64,000 nt of DNA from Undaria pinnatifida (Eukaryota; Sar; Phaeophyceae; Laminariales; Alariaceae). Positions 1 through 11,470 of the stretch are shown here, piece by piece; within the stretch, counting starts at the first letter, position 1; every line of letters starts with the position of its first letter. The notes under the pieces are model-generated. The model was given only the letters and a program-made list of their open reading frames with translations, was not told where the DNA came from and searched no databases. A program made the translations under genes and the position numbers. The DNA lies in contig JABAKD010000016.1 of assembly GCA_012845835.1 (NCBI GenBank), positions 23,838,053 through 23,902,052 of the forward strand, in the 5' to 3' direction.

Positions 1-1126
1 GCGTGTTCTGTAGGAACTAATGGTGTCTCCCTCGTGCCCCTATCTTTCCGTCGCTCGTGGTGCACTATGGGTGCTGTGATCGAGCGAGCAGCAGGCCAGC
101 CCTGGTCCTTCGTATCGACGAGTCTCAAGAGAGAGCCAGGCCGTATGGCGGCGCGCATCAACCCTGTTCTGAGTAGCGTTTGCAAGCTGCTACTATGTTC
201 CCGAGACGATGCTGTCCGCAAGCAGCTTGCCTTGATAGCACCTGGCTTGGCTGAGTGTAGTCGCCCTCCACTCTATGCATGTTGACCAAGCGCGAGCATT
301 TTGCAGCTCGAAAGGGTGGGAGTAGAGGAACAATCCTCCTGCATGCGGTTGCTCCTGCATGTTGAGGTGCCTTCTGCGACGAGTGTGTTGTTCGTATAGG
401 TTTCAGTATTATCTGTGTTAGTCTTATCATCCAGGGAGCCCCACTACTACGTACGTATACCGCCGTGCACCGCCCAGGTGGCGATGTTGCTGTCAGCGTT
501 TTCTCATACGAAGCTTTACGAACACTGCTGTTGCAGCTGTCGACACCTGTTGCAGCTGTGTTTTTACGCTTCATAAGAGTTGCCATGTTGCCGTGTTGTT
601 GCATTTTGCAAGCAACAAGAACAGACTCCATACGAAGGTTTTAATAGCACACCTCCTGATCTTGTGATACAGAGTAGGAGCACGAGTGGTGGGTAGTGTG
701 ACAGCGGTGGTGTGAGTGAGGCTGTTTTGTGGCGACCGTGATGCTTTTGGCACGAGCTTCTATTGCGTGTGTAGGTGGACGCGTCGTATACGCCCGCCGC
801 TGCTTTCCTCTGTTGTCTTTCGCCAACAAGCTTGTCATACCGTATTGCTCCGTCGCCCGCCTGGTAATATTCTTTGGTACCAGTACCAGGGTATGCATTT
901 ACGAGCAGGAGTCACGCTGTTGTTCAACTGCTGCTTCAGCTCTACTGATAATAATAGTCTATTGACGCGGGTTAATCGATACCAACTGAACTGATTTAAA
1001 TAATTCATGTACGAGACTCTGCTGCTGCTCAGATACCAAGTATCTGGCCCGTTCCAAGATAACCGGAGTACCACAGGCCACAGCGCAAGTCAGGGATACA
1101 GATAGCATTGGACAAGTTTTGTCGGC
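1..1126. other. no convincing gene
   Basis: Short overlapping open frames on both strands with no recognisable product and no consistent splice pattern. A CCAGTACCAGGGTA-like stretch near 870-895 resembles the dispersed TACCAGGTA word. Nothing else is supported. Confidence 0.5.
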
Positions 1127-1593
1127 GTGTTCGATGGTGAGATAAAGCCCACAGCTGATATTTCCCCTACTCTCTTGTATGATATATTCCAACATACCCC
1201 TCCCTGCCTGCACCCCACCCCTTCCCCACTCCATCCCAGCGCATTCGTGGTGTCCGTGTGGCAGCCTCGAGTGAGAGCCACGAAGCGCTCCTTGGTGCTA
1301 GGCGCTGCCTTAGGCGATAGACACGGAGGCTTGGCCACGGCACACGGCACAACGGCAACGGCGCACGCGGCACACACAGCCCAAAGAGCACACACGCTAC
1401 ACACCGCACAAAGAGCACACACGGTTCACACCGCACAAAGAGCACACACGGCACGCTGGCGGCAAGGCACGGTTAGACCCGCCGCGGGGTTGGGAGGGTT
1501 GGGGTTGGGAGGGTCGCAACGGACACCGCTGCCGCTGCCGACGCAGTCCTTGTCGCCGTTGTCAACGCTGGACCGTCACGGCTCGGCCTTCAG
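1104..1593 (+). other. possible upstream exon of the CCA-adding enzyme gene
   Basis: An open frame from about 1106 has no ATG and ends at a good donor (CAG|GTAATT after 1593). It leaves two bases of a codon, which is the phase required by the acceptor before the next exon at 2192, so a spliced N-terminal extension is possible. The encoded text is low complexity, partly from a 27-base tandem repeat (about 1371-1452), then a Gly/Leu- and Pro-rich stretch. It could be an organelle-targeting extension, 5' UTR or not transcribed. The ATG at 2220 gives a good start without it. Confidence 0.3.
1371..1452. repeat. 27-base tandem repeat, about 3 copies
   Basis: Repeats of a unit containing CACAAAGAGCACACACGG with small changes between copies. 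The unit is a multiple of three, so the open frame through it stays open. Confidence 0.75.
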
Positions 1594-1597
1594 GTAA

Positions 1598-2191
1598 TTG
1601 AGGTGGTGTCGGTGGTGTTGTTGTGGTGTTTGTGGCGGTGGTGTTGCCGTTGTCGTTGTTGTTGTGGTGAGTGTCGTTATTGGTAGTGTTGTCAATGTGT
1701 TTGTTGATCGTGTTGTCCACGTTAATGTTGTTCTTGTTGGCCTTGCCTACTCAATGACCTTGATGGTCTCGGCGATTGGATGGCCTTAGTGAACCTAACG
1801 ACTTGCTTGATGGCCCTCACAACTTCATGACCGTGATGGCCATGACGACCCTAATGGCCTTGACGAGGTGATGACCTTGATGACCGATGACCACAATGAC
1901 TTTAATGTCTTTGGTGACCTTGAGGATCCTCACGAATGTGAATTTGACGACCTCGACAGGTTGAAGACCTTGACGACCTGATGACTTTGACGACTTGGAT
2001 GATCCTGATACTCGTAGCCTTCGTGGTCTTCGTGGCCTTGACGACCTCGTGGCCTCCATTATCTAAACGAGCTTGTTAACTTGATGGGTTCGGTGGCTGT
2101 GATGACGTTCGTTTGCCGCTATGACCTTGATATTTTACGTTCACGACCTTGTATCGTTGTGTTTGGCACTGGTTGTTTGATTGCTCGGCAG
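1598..2191 (+). other. intron-like, TTG/GACCT-rich sequence
   Basis: Begins with (GTG/GTT)-rich DNA, then about 1795-2060 has irregular repeats around CTTGATGACC/CTTGACGACC. It ends in a pyrimidine-rich acceptor (GCTCGGCAG) before 2192. No coding sequence seen. Confidence 0.45.
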
Positions 2192-2219
2192 CCCTCAGCA
2201 TCCCCATGAGCCCGACCTG

Positions 2220-5200
2220 ATGCCGGTGGCGAGAAGCCCGGGTGGGCATCTTAGGACCGACGTCAAGGTTAAACTCACGAAGGCGGAGGCCAAGCTTTTC
2301 GCCACGTTATTGGAGGTATGTTGCGGACACAATCTGATCATAGTAGGGTAAAATACGGCAGAGCTAGGGTAAAGTAATGTGCCGGTCGCCCCGGTAGCGT
2401 ATCAGGTTATCCTTGAGCCTGGTACAGGTCAGTTTCGTGAGTTCGAATCCCCCCGATTGCATACTCGAATAAATTCGTGGGGACTTTTCTTTTGCACAAA
2501 TTGACTTGCGGAAAGCGCGAAAGCGTGAGTTAGCAACACTTGATGAAAAATCGACGAGCAGTGGGATTGCTGAACCCTATGCGCGATAAAAATTGAAGGC
2601 AAGAACCGGGGGGGAGAAGGAACGACACCTTTGACCACGGCTTGTCCAGGAGCTGGAAAGTTGATGTGTGGAAAAAAAGAAAAAAGAAAAGAGTACGTTA
2701 GGGTAGGAACCCGCGTAGACACCTTCGAATCGACATTAAGGTTAAACTCACACAGGCGGAGGTCAGTCTTTTCGCTGCCTTGTTGGAAGCATGTGTCGGT
2801 TTCTGTCTGGTGGGGTATGGTATAGTACGGTATCAGGAGGGTAGGGCAGGGTAGGGCACGGTATCAGTAGATGGGGCCATTGTGGGAAGTTGGTTGATAT
2901 TGTATTTGTGTGGTGTTATTAATTATTTCGAATGAACCATGCAGCAGTTTTATAGTACCAGCCGCCGCGGACGCGAAATTGGTGCCATGACTGGAGGCTT
3001 TACGCAGCAAACCTGCTTCAAAAATTACCCGGGATGGCATGTAAAACTCCTGACATGTTCGTATGGTAGGCGCGCGATACGTTTATACTGTACAAGGTAC
3101 AAACCAAGGTATAAACTCTTTTGGGCTGGGCGGTGTTCTTGCTGGGTGACTTGAGCCGTGGCAAGTTATGTTTTATTTTCTACATAGTATTCATGATTTT
3201 TTTTTTCCTCTTCAACCTACGACACCCCCGGACTTTTCAAGCAAACCACATCCCTAGTACTTACATATAAACGCCTAAATGAAACTCAAACTCGAAATCG
3301 AAAATTAAATTACAAAATGTGAAAATTATGACCACTACCAAACGGAAATTAGAATGAAAATTAACACCCATATCAAAACCGATACACAGATGGTGAAGGA
3401 AGAGAAAATGGGCACGACGTTGCGAGTGGCAGGGGGCTGGGTCCGAGACAAGCTGGTGGGGCAAGAGCAGGGCTTCCATCAGCGACACCTGTCGAAGGTG
3501 GACAAGATGGACATCGACATCGCGCTCGACAACTGCATGGGTGGTGACTTCGCGACCAAATTGAGCCGCTTCCTTTCTAAGGTGCGATGCGGTCGGTTAA
3601 CCTTGTGACATGCGGTCGGTCGACGTTGTGAAGTTGGCTTTGTTTTACAAATTTATTCCAACACAGCCAGTTTTGTTCTGGGATGCGGGGCTCCAGAGTC
3701 GAGAGATTTGGGGGGGGGTTGGTGAGGGGTCACTGTAGTATGATGTTTCTTGGTACCAGGGTATGTATTAGAGGATACTAGTATATTCGTGTTTGTATTG
3801 TGTACCTCGTACCTGGTATATTCGTAGTTTGGTTGCGGCAGTTAATAGCAAAAGGCCATCCCCGCCTTCGCCCCTTTCCCCTTCCCCCCCTTCGCCATTG
3901 ACCCCAGCTTACGTGCCCCCCCCCCCTTCCACTGATCCCTTCCTCCCTCCCCACTCCTTCTTCGCCTCGATTTTGTGCTGTTGCTCTAGAAGAAGGGCGG
4001 ATCGAGGACGAGCAAGGTTGCCCTGATTGCTTCGAATCCTGACAAATCCAAACACTTGGAGACGGCTACCCTAAGGATTGACAACTTTTGGGTGGACTTT
4101 GTTAATTTGAGGACGGAGTCGTACCTGCAGGATAGCCGCATCCCGAGCATTAATATTGGAACTCCCATGGAGGATGCTTTCCGCAGGTGAGGGGAGGGAA
4201 GCATGGTTTGATGCTGGCACCGTATTGAAAATATCATATTCTGTGGTGAAGAGCATGAGTATGTTTGTGGGAGGTAATTGGGTACGCAAGTTTTTTGTTG
4301 GGCAAATAATGGAAGATTACTCGTACGAGTGTTATTGATCGTGTTGAGAGTATGTGCACAAAACTTGAAAGTATGACCAAGTGTGTAACTACAGTTTTCT
4401 GCCTTAGGATGAAGTACAATAATACGTGTTTTAATATTATTATTAGTACCTAACGTAATTACAGTCAACTGTTGATGTTCACCCTGTTTACCCTGACAAC
4501 ATTCATTCGTAGGACAAACGAGCGGCCGGTGTAGCACGCAGCTTGCAAAGATGAGTACGAGTATCGACCCTAATTTTGTCGAACCCACAGCTGACGTGTT
4601 TCGATTTTTTTTTTTTTCAAGTATGTGAGTGCAAGGTGTAGTATAAGGCATACACCTCTCAATCTCTCTGTCTCGCGCCCTCTCAAGGCATGCACACACC
4701 TCTCACTCTCTCCGTCTCGCGCCCTCTCACTCTCCCTCTTTTTCTCTCCGCCTCACCCCTATCTCTCCCCCAGAGACCTCACTATCAACTCCCTGTTCTA
4801 CAATGTAAACACCGGCACGGTAGAAGACTACACCGGCAAGGGCACCTCCGACCTCCGCTTGGGACTCGTCCGCACCCCTCTCCCGCCCTGCGAGACCCTC
4901 CTCGACGACCCTCTGCGCGTGCTTAGGGCGGTAAGATTCGCCAGCCGCCTGGGGTTTAGGGTGCACCCCGAGCTGATGAACGCTGGGAGGGACCCAAGGG
5001 TGCATGAGGCCCTCTGCACCAAGGTGAGGGACGTGGAGGGGGCGGGGGGTAGAGGTTGTTCGGCGGGCGGAGGGGTGTCGTTGAAAAGTACGGGTTGGAA
5101 AAGATGAATAAAAAATGTGGGCTCTAGAGCGAGATTTCTCTCTTGTCTTGTTTTGTGGGTGACTAAAGACAAGTTATCTTTGATATGCAGCAAGGCTGGG

Positions 5201-5936
5201 GATAGGGGGTGGCGGTGTTGGGGTGTTGCGGTGTGTTTGGAGGCGTTTTGCGGGTGAAAAGTCGAAATTAGTGGCCGGAAAAAATCCGTACGCGGTGTTG
5301 TGCTTTTTGTCTCGTTATCTTCAAGGATGTGGTGTTTTACTCACACGTACTGTATAATATATACAGAAGACTAGGTCAATATGGCTGACATGTTGCGGGG
5401 GAAAAGAAGCAGAAATGAAAATAGTAATGTATATGACCAACAACCGTCAGATGTACCCTCTCCCTGCCATGTAGCAGCTCTAAGCCCCGCTCCTGTTTTT
5501 TTTTCCCTTCTCAACCTTCCGCTGTATGTTACTTCAAAGTATATTTCCCAAGTACTTCGAAGTATATCATGATTTTTTTTTCCTCTGTAGATTGACACCG
5601 CTGTAAAATGCTTGTAACTGTTTTCCTGCCGCTGCATTTCCACCCCTCTTGTAACTGTATGGACTGGAAATGTTTGCAATCTTTGTGTCTTGTTCTCTCT
5701 GTTCTCGCTGGAGCACAGGTTAGCCGGGAGCGCGTGGGGTGTGAACTTGACCAGATGGTTCGGTCGGCTGCGCCATTGCGAGCGTTCCAGTTGATGGACG
5801 ACATGGACCTGCTTCCCATGGTGTTTCCCTTGCCGGACAAGTTCGTACTCCCCACCGATGATGATGGCCCCCGCGCTTACGAGTTCGGGATGGTCTACCT
5901 TAAGGTGAGTTTTCTGTTTTCGTCAGGGCCGTGTCG

Positions 5937-5967
<31 letters not shown>

Positions 5968-5975
5968 GCTGTTGC

Positions 5976-6013
<38 letters not shown>

Positions 6014-9000
6014 TTGTTGTTGTTGTTCTTAGTTGTTCTTAGTTGTTGTTGTTGGTGGTTAGTTGTTGCTGTTACTACTACATACCAGGTACGAAATAGT
6101 GTTTTTTTATTTCTACGTTGCTGCCTGAAGACGTTGTTTTTGTTTGCACGGTGATTCGTGTTTTTTATTACGGCTACGTCGTACGAGTATCAGTTCGGGA
6201 TGGTCTACTTTGTGGTCGGGGTTTTTTTGTTTGTTTTTTAGAAGTGATCGGTGCTTTTTTTGGGGGGCTACGTGTGAAGTCGGCTTACCTAGAGGTCGTT
6301 GTTTTTTTTATTGGGGCTACTTGTGATTTGCGATTTGACGCATGCTTTGCCATGTGCAATAAGCGTATCACCATTTTTTCTGGTGCTCCGCGCCCCGAGC
6401 TCCAAAACAAGTACAACAAATTGCGCGCGTTGTTTGCTTCCACTGCATCTGCCTCTGGAGGCAGGTGAAATAGTGTCATTGCTTTTAATAATGCTCCTAT
6501 TTGCCGTTTACGATGCCACTGCTCCGCGGTTGTTGGCGCTGTGATCAATGGTGGTTGCAGAACATGTATCATTTGCTGGACAACGAGCAGCTAGAGCTAG
6601 ACGGATTCAACGCCTTCAGACCAAGCAACGACCAGCCAGCTCCACCAGGGGACGCGGAGACGGCACCATCACCAACGCCAGGTGCTAGACCGGATGTAGA
6701 CGGGGGGGGGGCAGGGCGGCGGTTGTCGGCGATCAAAGCGAAGGTCAAGGCTAAGGCCAAGTCTAAGGGGGGGGCGAAGGGAGAGGCAACTCCTGCAGCA
6801 AAGACGAAGGCGAAGGCTAACGCCAGCGCTGAGGGCGGCGGTGGCGAGGGGAGAGTTCAAGCCGGGACGCGAGGGGGAGGGGGGGGGGTGGAAGAGATCG
6901 ACGAGGAGGAGATGCGGCGGCTGGGGATCTACGCGGCGTTCCTGTTGCCCTTGGCGAACAGCATGTGCCAAGATCGGAAAAAAGGGACAAAAAACGTGAG
7001 AGGACACCTCGCAAGGATAGGAGTAGGGTTACGGCTAGAGGATATATATATATTTTTATCCTCCAGACGATGGGGAAAAATAAAGCTTCAGCTCACCACA
7101 CTTGAGTATTTTCATACGCGTCGTGTGTCGATTTAACTCAGAGGATATCGTCTAGGCTATAGGGTACGGTGGGCTGGGGTTAGGGTGACGGGGAGCGGCT
7201 GTAGAGGAGCCATTGTTTGTGGGGAACTAGTTTTCGCCTTCCTATTCGGGGAGTCCACCCGCGCTGTCCTCGGCGCTTAATTATTGTACTTCTTGGCCGC
7301 GTAATATTTTTCTACTCATCTGAAACCTGTAATATTTTCGATTTCCGTGTCAACCGTTGCCTCTTGCAATACGTTGCTCTGGGACGTTTGCTCAAGACAC
7401 CCGTCCAAATATTGTTGGTGTTCCTTCCTTTCGGCGGTCCTTATCCTATCCCACCCTCTTAACTCTCTCCGGCTCAAACCTTTGCTTCCCGCGAGGTGTA
7501 CCGCGTGACCCTTCTCAGAAATTGTCGGTAAGGCCATCCCTCCCACGCTTCTCTTCCACGCTACCTTATCCGTCTAACATGATTCTGTGCAACCCACCCC
7601 TACGCAGGAGTGCACCCTTGGTCGTACGACTATGCAATATTTTTGTTGTTGTATGAGTACACCCTCTCTCTTTTACACGCTTTTTTGGGGAGAACCTAGT
7701 CGGAAGCTGTGTGGATTGTGTTTTGCAGGTCGTAAAGAATTGACGTGTCTGCCGTGCCCTCTCAGCTCAAGGTCGGTCTTGCGCTCTTGCCCTCTGGCGA
7801 TCGCTTTTCGTTTATCTTGACCACAAATGCCATACTACCGTAATACGCGCGATCGGAGTATCACACACAGCTTGCAAAGATGAGTTTCGACAAAATCTTC
7901 GATGTCACAGCTGGAGTGTATTTTTGGTTTTATAAGATCGATCGGAGCGTCACACGCAGCTTGCAAAGATGAGGGTTTCGACGAAATCTTCAACGAAATC
8001 TTCGATCTCAAAGCTGTGGTGTATCTTACTTTTTTTATATTACCATGAACGTCTGTTTTGCCGTCCTGGTCTCTGACCTTTTACTCGAATCATGATTACA
8101 AGATTGGCGTTTTTCTTTGTTCATGGTGGTTTTAAGTTTAGTTTCGTATTATTGATGGATGATGATGTCAGGTGGCGATGGTTGACGGGGGCCATGGCGG
8201 ACAGTCTAGGGCGGACCCGGCATCTCTCCAACTCTCATGCCCTGTCGTACTTTTTTCTTCCCCCTTGTCTCGTCGCGTTTTCAGTTCTGCCCTGTTTTCG
8301 CTCGGGCGTTTTTCTGCAACGACGATGACCTTATTATTGTGATTATTTTGATGGATCATGATCGTGCCAGGTTCCGATGATCCACGTGATGATGGCGGAC
8401 TGTCTCAAGCTCAGGGCCAAGGACCCGGAGCGGGTGATCCAGTTGCTCAGGTACGGCCGTCGATAACTTTAGCAGCAGCACGAGTCGTAATCCTAACATT
8501 GACCTGTAAGCTCGGGACGGATTACACAGAACGGGTGGTATAGTTGCAGAGGTGCGGCCATCGACAAAACCCTCGCCTTAACCTCACCACTAGCGACAAC
8601 CCTATCCCTAGCGGCAGCGGTAGCCATAATCCTACTGTAGCACAATAAATACCAATCCTACTGTAGCACAATAAATACCAATCCTACTGTAGCACAATAA
8701 ATACCAATCCTACTGTAGCGCAATAAATACCAATACCCATAACCCCAAGTGGAGCACCCTACGATGTTATCGCCATTTGTTGTTCCACTGACACCTTAAC
8801 ATTAGCCTCTAGCTCAGAGCCAGGGGCCGGGAGTGGGTGATGCAGTTGCTCAGGTGCGCCGTTGACGAAACGCTACCTCTGTTGTAACCCCAAGCCTGAC
8901 CGTAGGTATAGCCATCACCCTTGCAACCCTAGCACTAACAGTACCAGTACCAGTGGCTATAATTCGCAACATGAGTGTGTAAAACGTTTCACTTTTCATA

Positions 9001-11470
9001 GCCACAACTGTAGCACTAGCTGACGCTCGCATTCACGTGTGCAATGGTCTAAATGACGTGTGTATTCTGTTTGTATGCTACATGCATACCCTAGCGCTGA
9101 CTGCGATACATACGTCACTATTTTAGTCTGCAGCACTAACTTGTACACTGGTGCATTGTGTTTTCCACATGCACACAGCGCGGCGATGGACTTCCAGACC
9201 CTCGTACGGAGACCTGCACGAGGGCCGCTAACGCGAACAAACAAGACCATTTCGCTGCCACGACTGGCGCCGGGATTGACGCTTAGATCTGTGAGTGACA
9301 TAGATCCCTGCTGTACTGGTCGTTTTTTTGGCGGTAGCGTCGTTGGTATGGTGTTGCTTTTGTTGGTGGTGGGAGTAACGTTGCTGATGTTTTTGGCTTT
9401 GTATGGTGATGTTTTTTTCTTTTTTTTTCTTGTCCTGGTCCTGTTGTTGATGTGTATGTTGTGTTTCGGTTGTGTTGCGAATTAGTAGTTATTTTGTCCC
9501 TGAATTCATACCCGCGGTTGAGAACGAAACCAAAACATTGTCAATCTGTTGTGTGGAGTGGGCGACGTGTTTCACCTGAGTAGCAGCTTGCTGACACGAA
9601 CGGCATGCTTGTTTGCTTTGGCTTTGGAATCGCATCACATGGCGCACGCAGAAAGACCCTGGCAATGAATGCATCTCCCTCATGCTTGTGCTTGCTCGCT
9701 TTCCTTATCGCACATGCGGAAATGCTGTGGTTGGACTTGACAATGCATCGCGCTCTCGTGCTTGCTCGGTGTCTTGCTTGCCTGATTGGGCCCAGGTTGG
9801 TCCTCTGTGGCGAGTCGCGTTGGTCCTTGGGCTGACGGGTGACCTGGGTACGAGGCACATCCTCTCCGATAGCGCCAGGTGGGACTATACACATGTGGGC
9901 TAAATGGGGGAGGGCATGTTGCAAGATTCCTTGGTATCGTCACCATCTATCAAATTGTCTCTGGTGTGTTTGTGTGTGCACTGTTATGTTTGCGGCGCGG
10001 ACCTCTACCTGAGGCATACCAGTCACCTAAAGGCGCTTAACGGCACCGCTATGTTCGGGAGGGCTAGGAGGGTGAAGTGTACCATCCTACGTATATTTTA
10101 CATATGCACCCCACTAATTGCACTTGAGAGTAGTGTACAATCTTTATTTTTCAGTATTATTTTTTTTTCTCACACTTTTACGTTCCAGCTTCTGGGCAAG
10201 CCGTGGTCACAGGTGTCGTTCCTTCTCCCCCCCGGTTCTTGCCTTCAATTTTTATCGCGCATAGGGTTCAGCAATCCCACTGCTCGTCGATTTTTCATCG
10301 AGTGTTGCTAACTCAAGCTCTCGCGTTTTCCGCAAGTCAAGTTGTGCACAAGAAAAAGTCCCAACGAATTTATACGAGAATGCACTCGGCGGGGCTCGAA
10401 CTCACGAAATAGACCTATACCAGGACAATCTTTATTATAACAGTGCAAGTACAAGGGTTTAGTGTGGCGGACAGCTTTTGAGAAAGGTACTACAAACGTA
10501 AAATGATCGACGCATAGGGTTAGGACCATAGTCAACGGACGATAGAACCCAGCCCAATATGTTCCGATAACCCCGGCATATTCGTTGCATGACGAAATCA
10601 ATCTGCCGATTTCAGAGATCGCCTTACAGGCTCTTTGGCACTCCCTCATCCTTGGCCCGAAAACTGAAGGCTCTCTCCTTGCCCCACATCGCGAATACGA
10701 AAGTGCGCCAATTTGCCCCCTCTCGTATTATTAATATTTTTTAGGACAACCCTCTCCTAGAGCAGGGGCTTTACATTAACGCTGGTGTACAAACCTAAAC
10801 CTTCCGTGACCGCCGCCGCCCTCCCCTCCAATTCGCGTGTGCTCTCTCCCCCCATTTATCTACATTGCAGGGACCGCGCCGATCGAGACGAAGACGCCGC
10901 CATGATCACGGCATACGTGACCATGGGGCAAGAGATTGAGTCCATGGGGCTAGAGGGGGTCTGGAACATGAAGCCGATGTTTAACGGCGGCGAGGTTAAG
11001 ACGATCCTTCCCAAAATCCCAAGAGGCCCGGCTTTCTCGGACGTGATGAACGTGAGAGGCGTCGCCATGTCGGGGAGCGGGGTTAAAAGTTTGTTGTGGG
11101 TGATTTTGAACTAGGGGTATATAGCGAGGACTGGGGGGGGCATCGTCTTCATTAGTAAATCGGGTTTTTTTTCGCCTGGCAGGCGTCTATCATTAGGGTT
11201 GTTGCAGGTTGGAAAACGAGTATGGGTACCTACGCCCACCACCTTCTCCAGTTTTGAGAGCCCCCCCCCCCCTCCCTCCCTGCCTCCCTCCCTCCCTACT
11301 TCCCTCCTCATCCCATCTCCCTTCCCTTGTTGTTGCACGGCGCTTTGCGTGTTGTCCGTTTATTCGCCTGGGCGCATCAGGAGCAAATATCGTGGATGAT
11401 CGACAACCCGGGTGCGAGCAAAGAGGAGGGACGGGAGTTCGTACAAAAACGATTCGAGCAGTTCTGCTGA
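2220..11470 (+). CDS. tRNA CCA-adding enzyme (nine coding exons)
   Basis: Nucleotidyltransferase that adds or repairs the 3' CCA of tRNAs. Exons: 2220-2315, 3390-3581, 3990-4186, 4774-5023, 5719-5904, 6561-6995, 8371-8450, 10871-11051, 11381-11470; all junctions are in phase and give 568 residues. Class II poly(A)-polymerase/CCA motifs are in order: RVAGGWVRD (44-52) with the metal-binding DIDIAL (D73, D75), NPDKSKHLETAT, RRDLTINSLFYN (161-172), DDPLRVLRAVRFASRLGF (205-223) and SRERVG (247-252). Exon 6561-6995 holds a long Lys/Ala- and Gly-rich insertion that looks disordered. The start is the ATG at 2220; the acceptor lies at 2191, so an upstream exon (see 1104-1593) may add a targeting peptide. 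Introns carry SINE, composite-repeat and microsatellite insertions. Family identity is firm; the N-terminus and the last three exons rest on splice consensus and phase. Confidence 0.9.
2382..2691 (+). mobile_element. tRNA-derived SINE, copy 1
   Basis: Starts with a tRNA-like head: GGTAGCGTATCAGG resembles a pol III A box and GAGTTCGAATCCCCCC a B box about 45 bases further on. An approximately 200-base body follows and an A-rich tail (AAAAAAAGAAAAAAGAAAAG). It is the only copy on the + strand and lies in the first intron of the CCA gene, between an exon and a decayed duplicate of that exon. Confidence 0.85.
2721..2795 (+). pseudogene. decayed duplicate of the first CCA-gene exon
   Basis: About 70 bases match the end of exon 2220-2315 (GGTTAAACTCAC, GGCGGAGG, CTTTTCGC, TTGTTGGA) with scattered substitutions. 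The donor of the true exon (GAG|GTATGT) is changed to GAAGCATGT, so it can no longer splice in the same way. Flanking TAGGGTA/TACGGTA text is also shared, so the duplication reached beyond the exon. Confidence 0.7.
4527..4616 (+). repeat. composite repeat family, 3'-tail fragment
   Basis: Contains GCAGCTTGCAAAGATGAG followed by a TCGA-rich stretch, CACAGCTG and a T-run: a diverged copy of the tail also seen at 7840, 7935, 32435, 46610 and 55385. Lies in a CCA-gene intron. Confidence 0.6.
4650..4740. repeat. CTCT-rich imperfect duplication before an acceptor
   Basis: CTCTCTGTCTCGCGCCCTCTCA occurs about two and a half times with short spacers (one block GGCATGCACACACC). It forms a long pyrimidine tract ahead of the acceptor at 4773. 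Confidence 0.6.
5934..6056. repeat. (GTT)n microsatellite
   Basis: About 120 bases of GTT units with a few GCT interruptions, immediately after the donor at 5904 in the CCA gene intron. Confidence 0.9.
7838..8032 (+). repeat. composite repeat family, two tandem tail copies
   Basis: Two head-to-tail copies (about 7840-7930 and 7938-8030) of the tail: CGATCGGAGTATCACACACAG, CTTGCAAAGATGAG, TTCGACAAAATCTTCGAT, CACAGCTGGAGTGTAT and a T-rich end. In the second copy the phrase CGAAATCTTC is itself doubled. Intron of the CCA gene. Confidence 0.75.
8628..8734. repeat. 26-base tandem repeat, 4 copies
   Basis: Four nearly identical copies of a 26-base unit (AATCCTACTGTAGCACAATA then AATACC), one substitution in the last. 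In the intron after exon 8371-8450. Confidence 0.9.
8808..8862 (+). pseudogene. decayed duplicate of CCA-gene exon 8371-8450
   Basis: The stretch ending GTGGGTGATGCAGTTGCTCAG|GTGCG matches the 3' half of exon 8371-8450 including its donor, with scattered changes. A weaker trace is at about 8520-8560. It looks like an internal duplication of exon plus 5' intron. Confidence 0.55.
10158..10425 (-). mobile_element. tRNA-derived SINE, copy 2 (5'-truncated)
   Basis: Reverse-strand copy with the shared body and 3' tail (read on + as TTTTTTTTCTCACACTTTTA then CGTTCCAGCTTCTGG). Homology stops inside the tRNA head just past the B box (GACCTATACCAGG), so the A box is missing. Intron of the CCA gene. 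Confidence 0.85.

Noticed and set aside
3986..4699. 237-codon open frame on the - strand
   Set aside because: Antisense to the CCA-gene exon 3990-4186 and a repeat fragment.
8628..8734. CRISPR-like array
   Set aside because: The 26-base units are directly adjacent with no spacers, in a eukaryotic intron.
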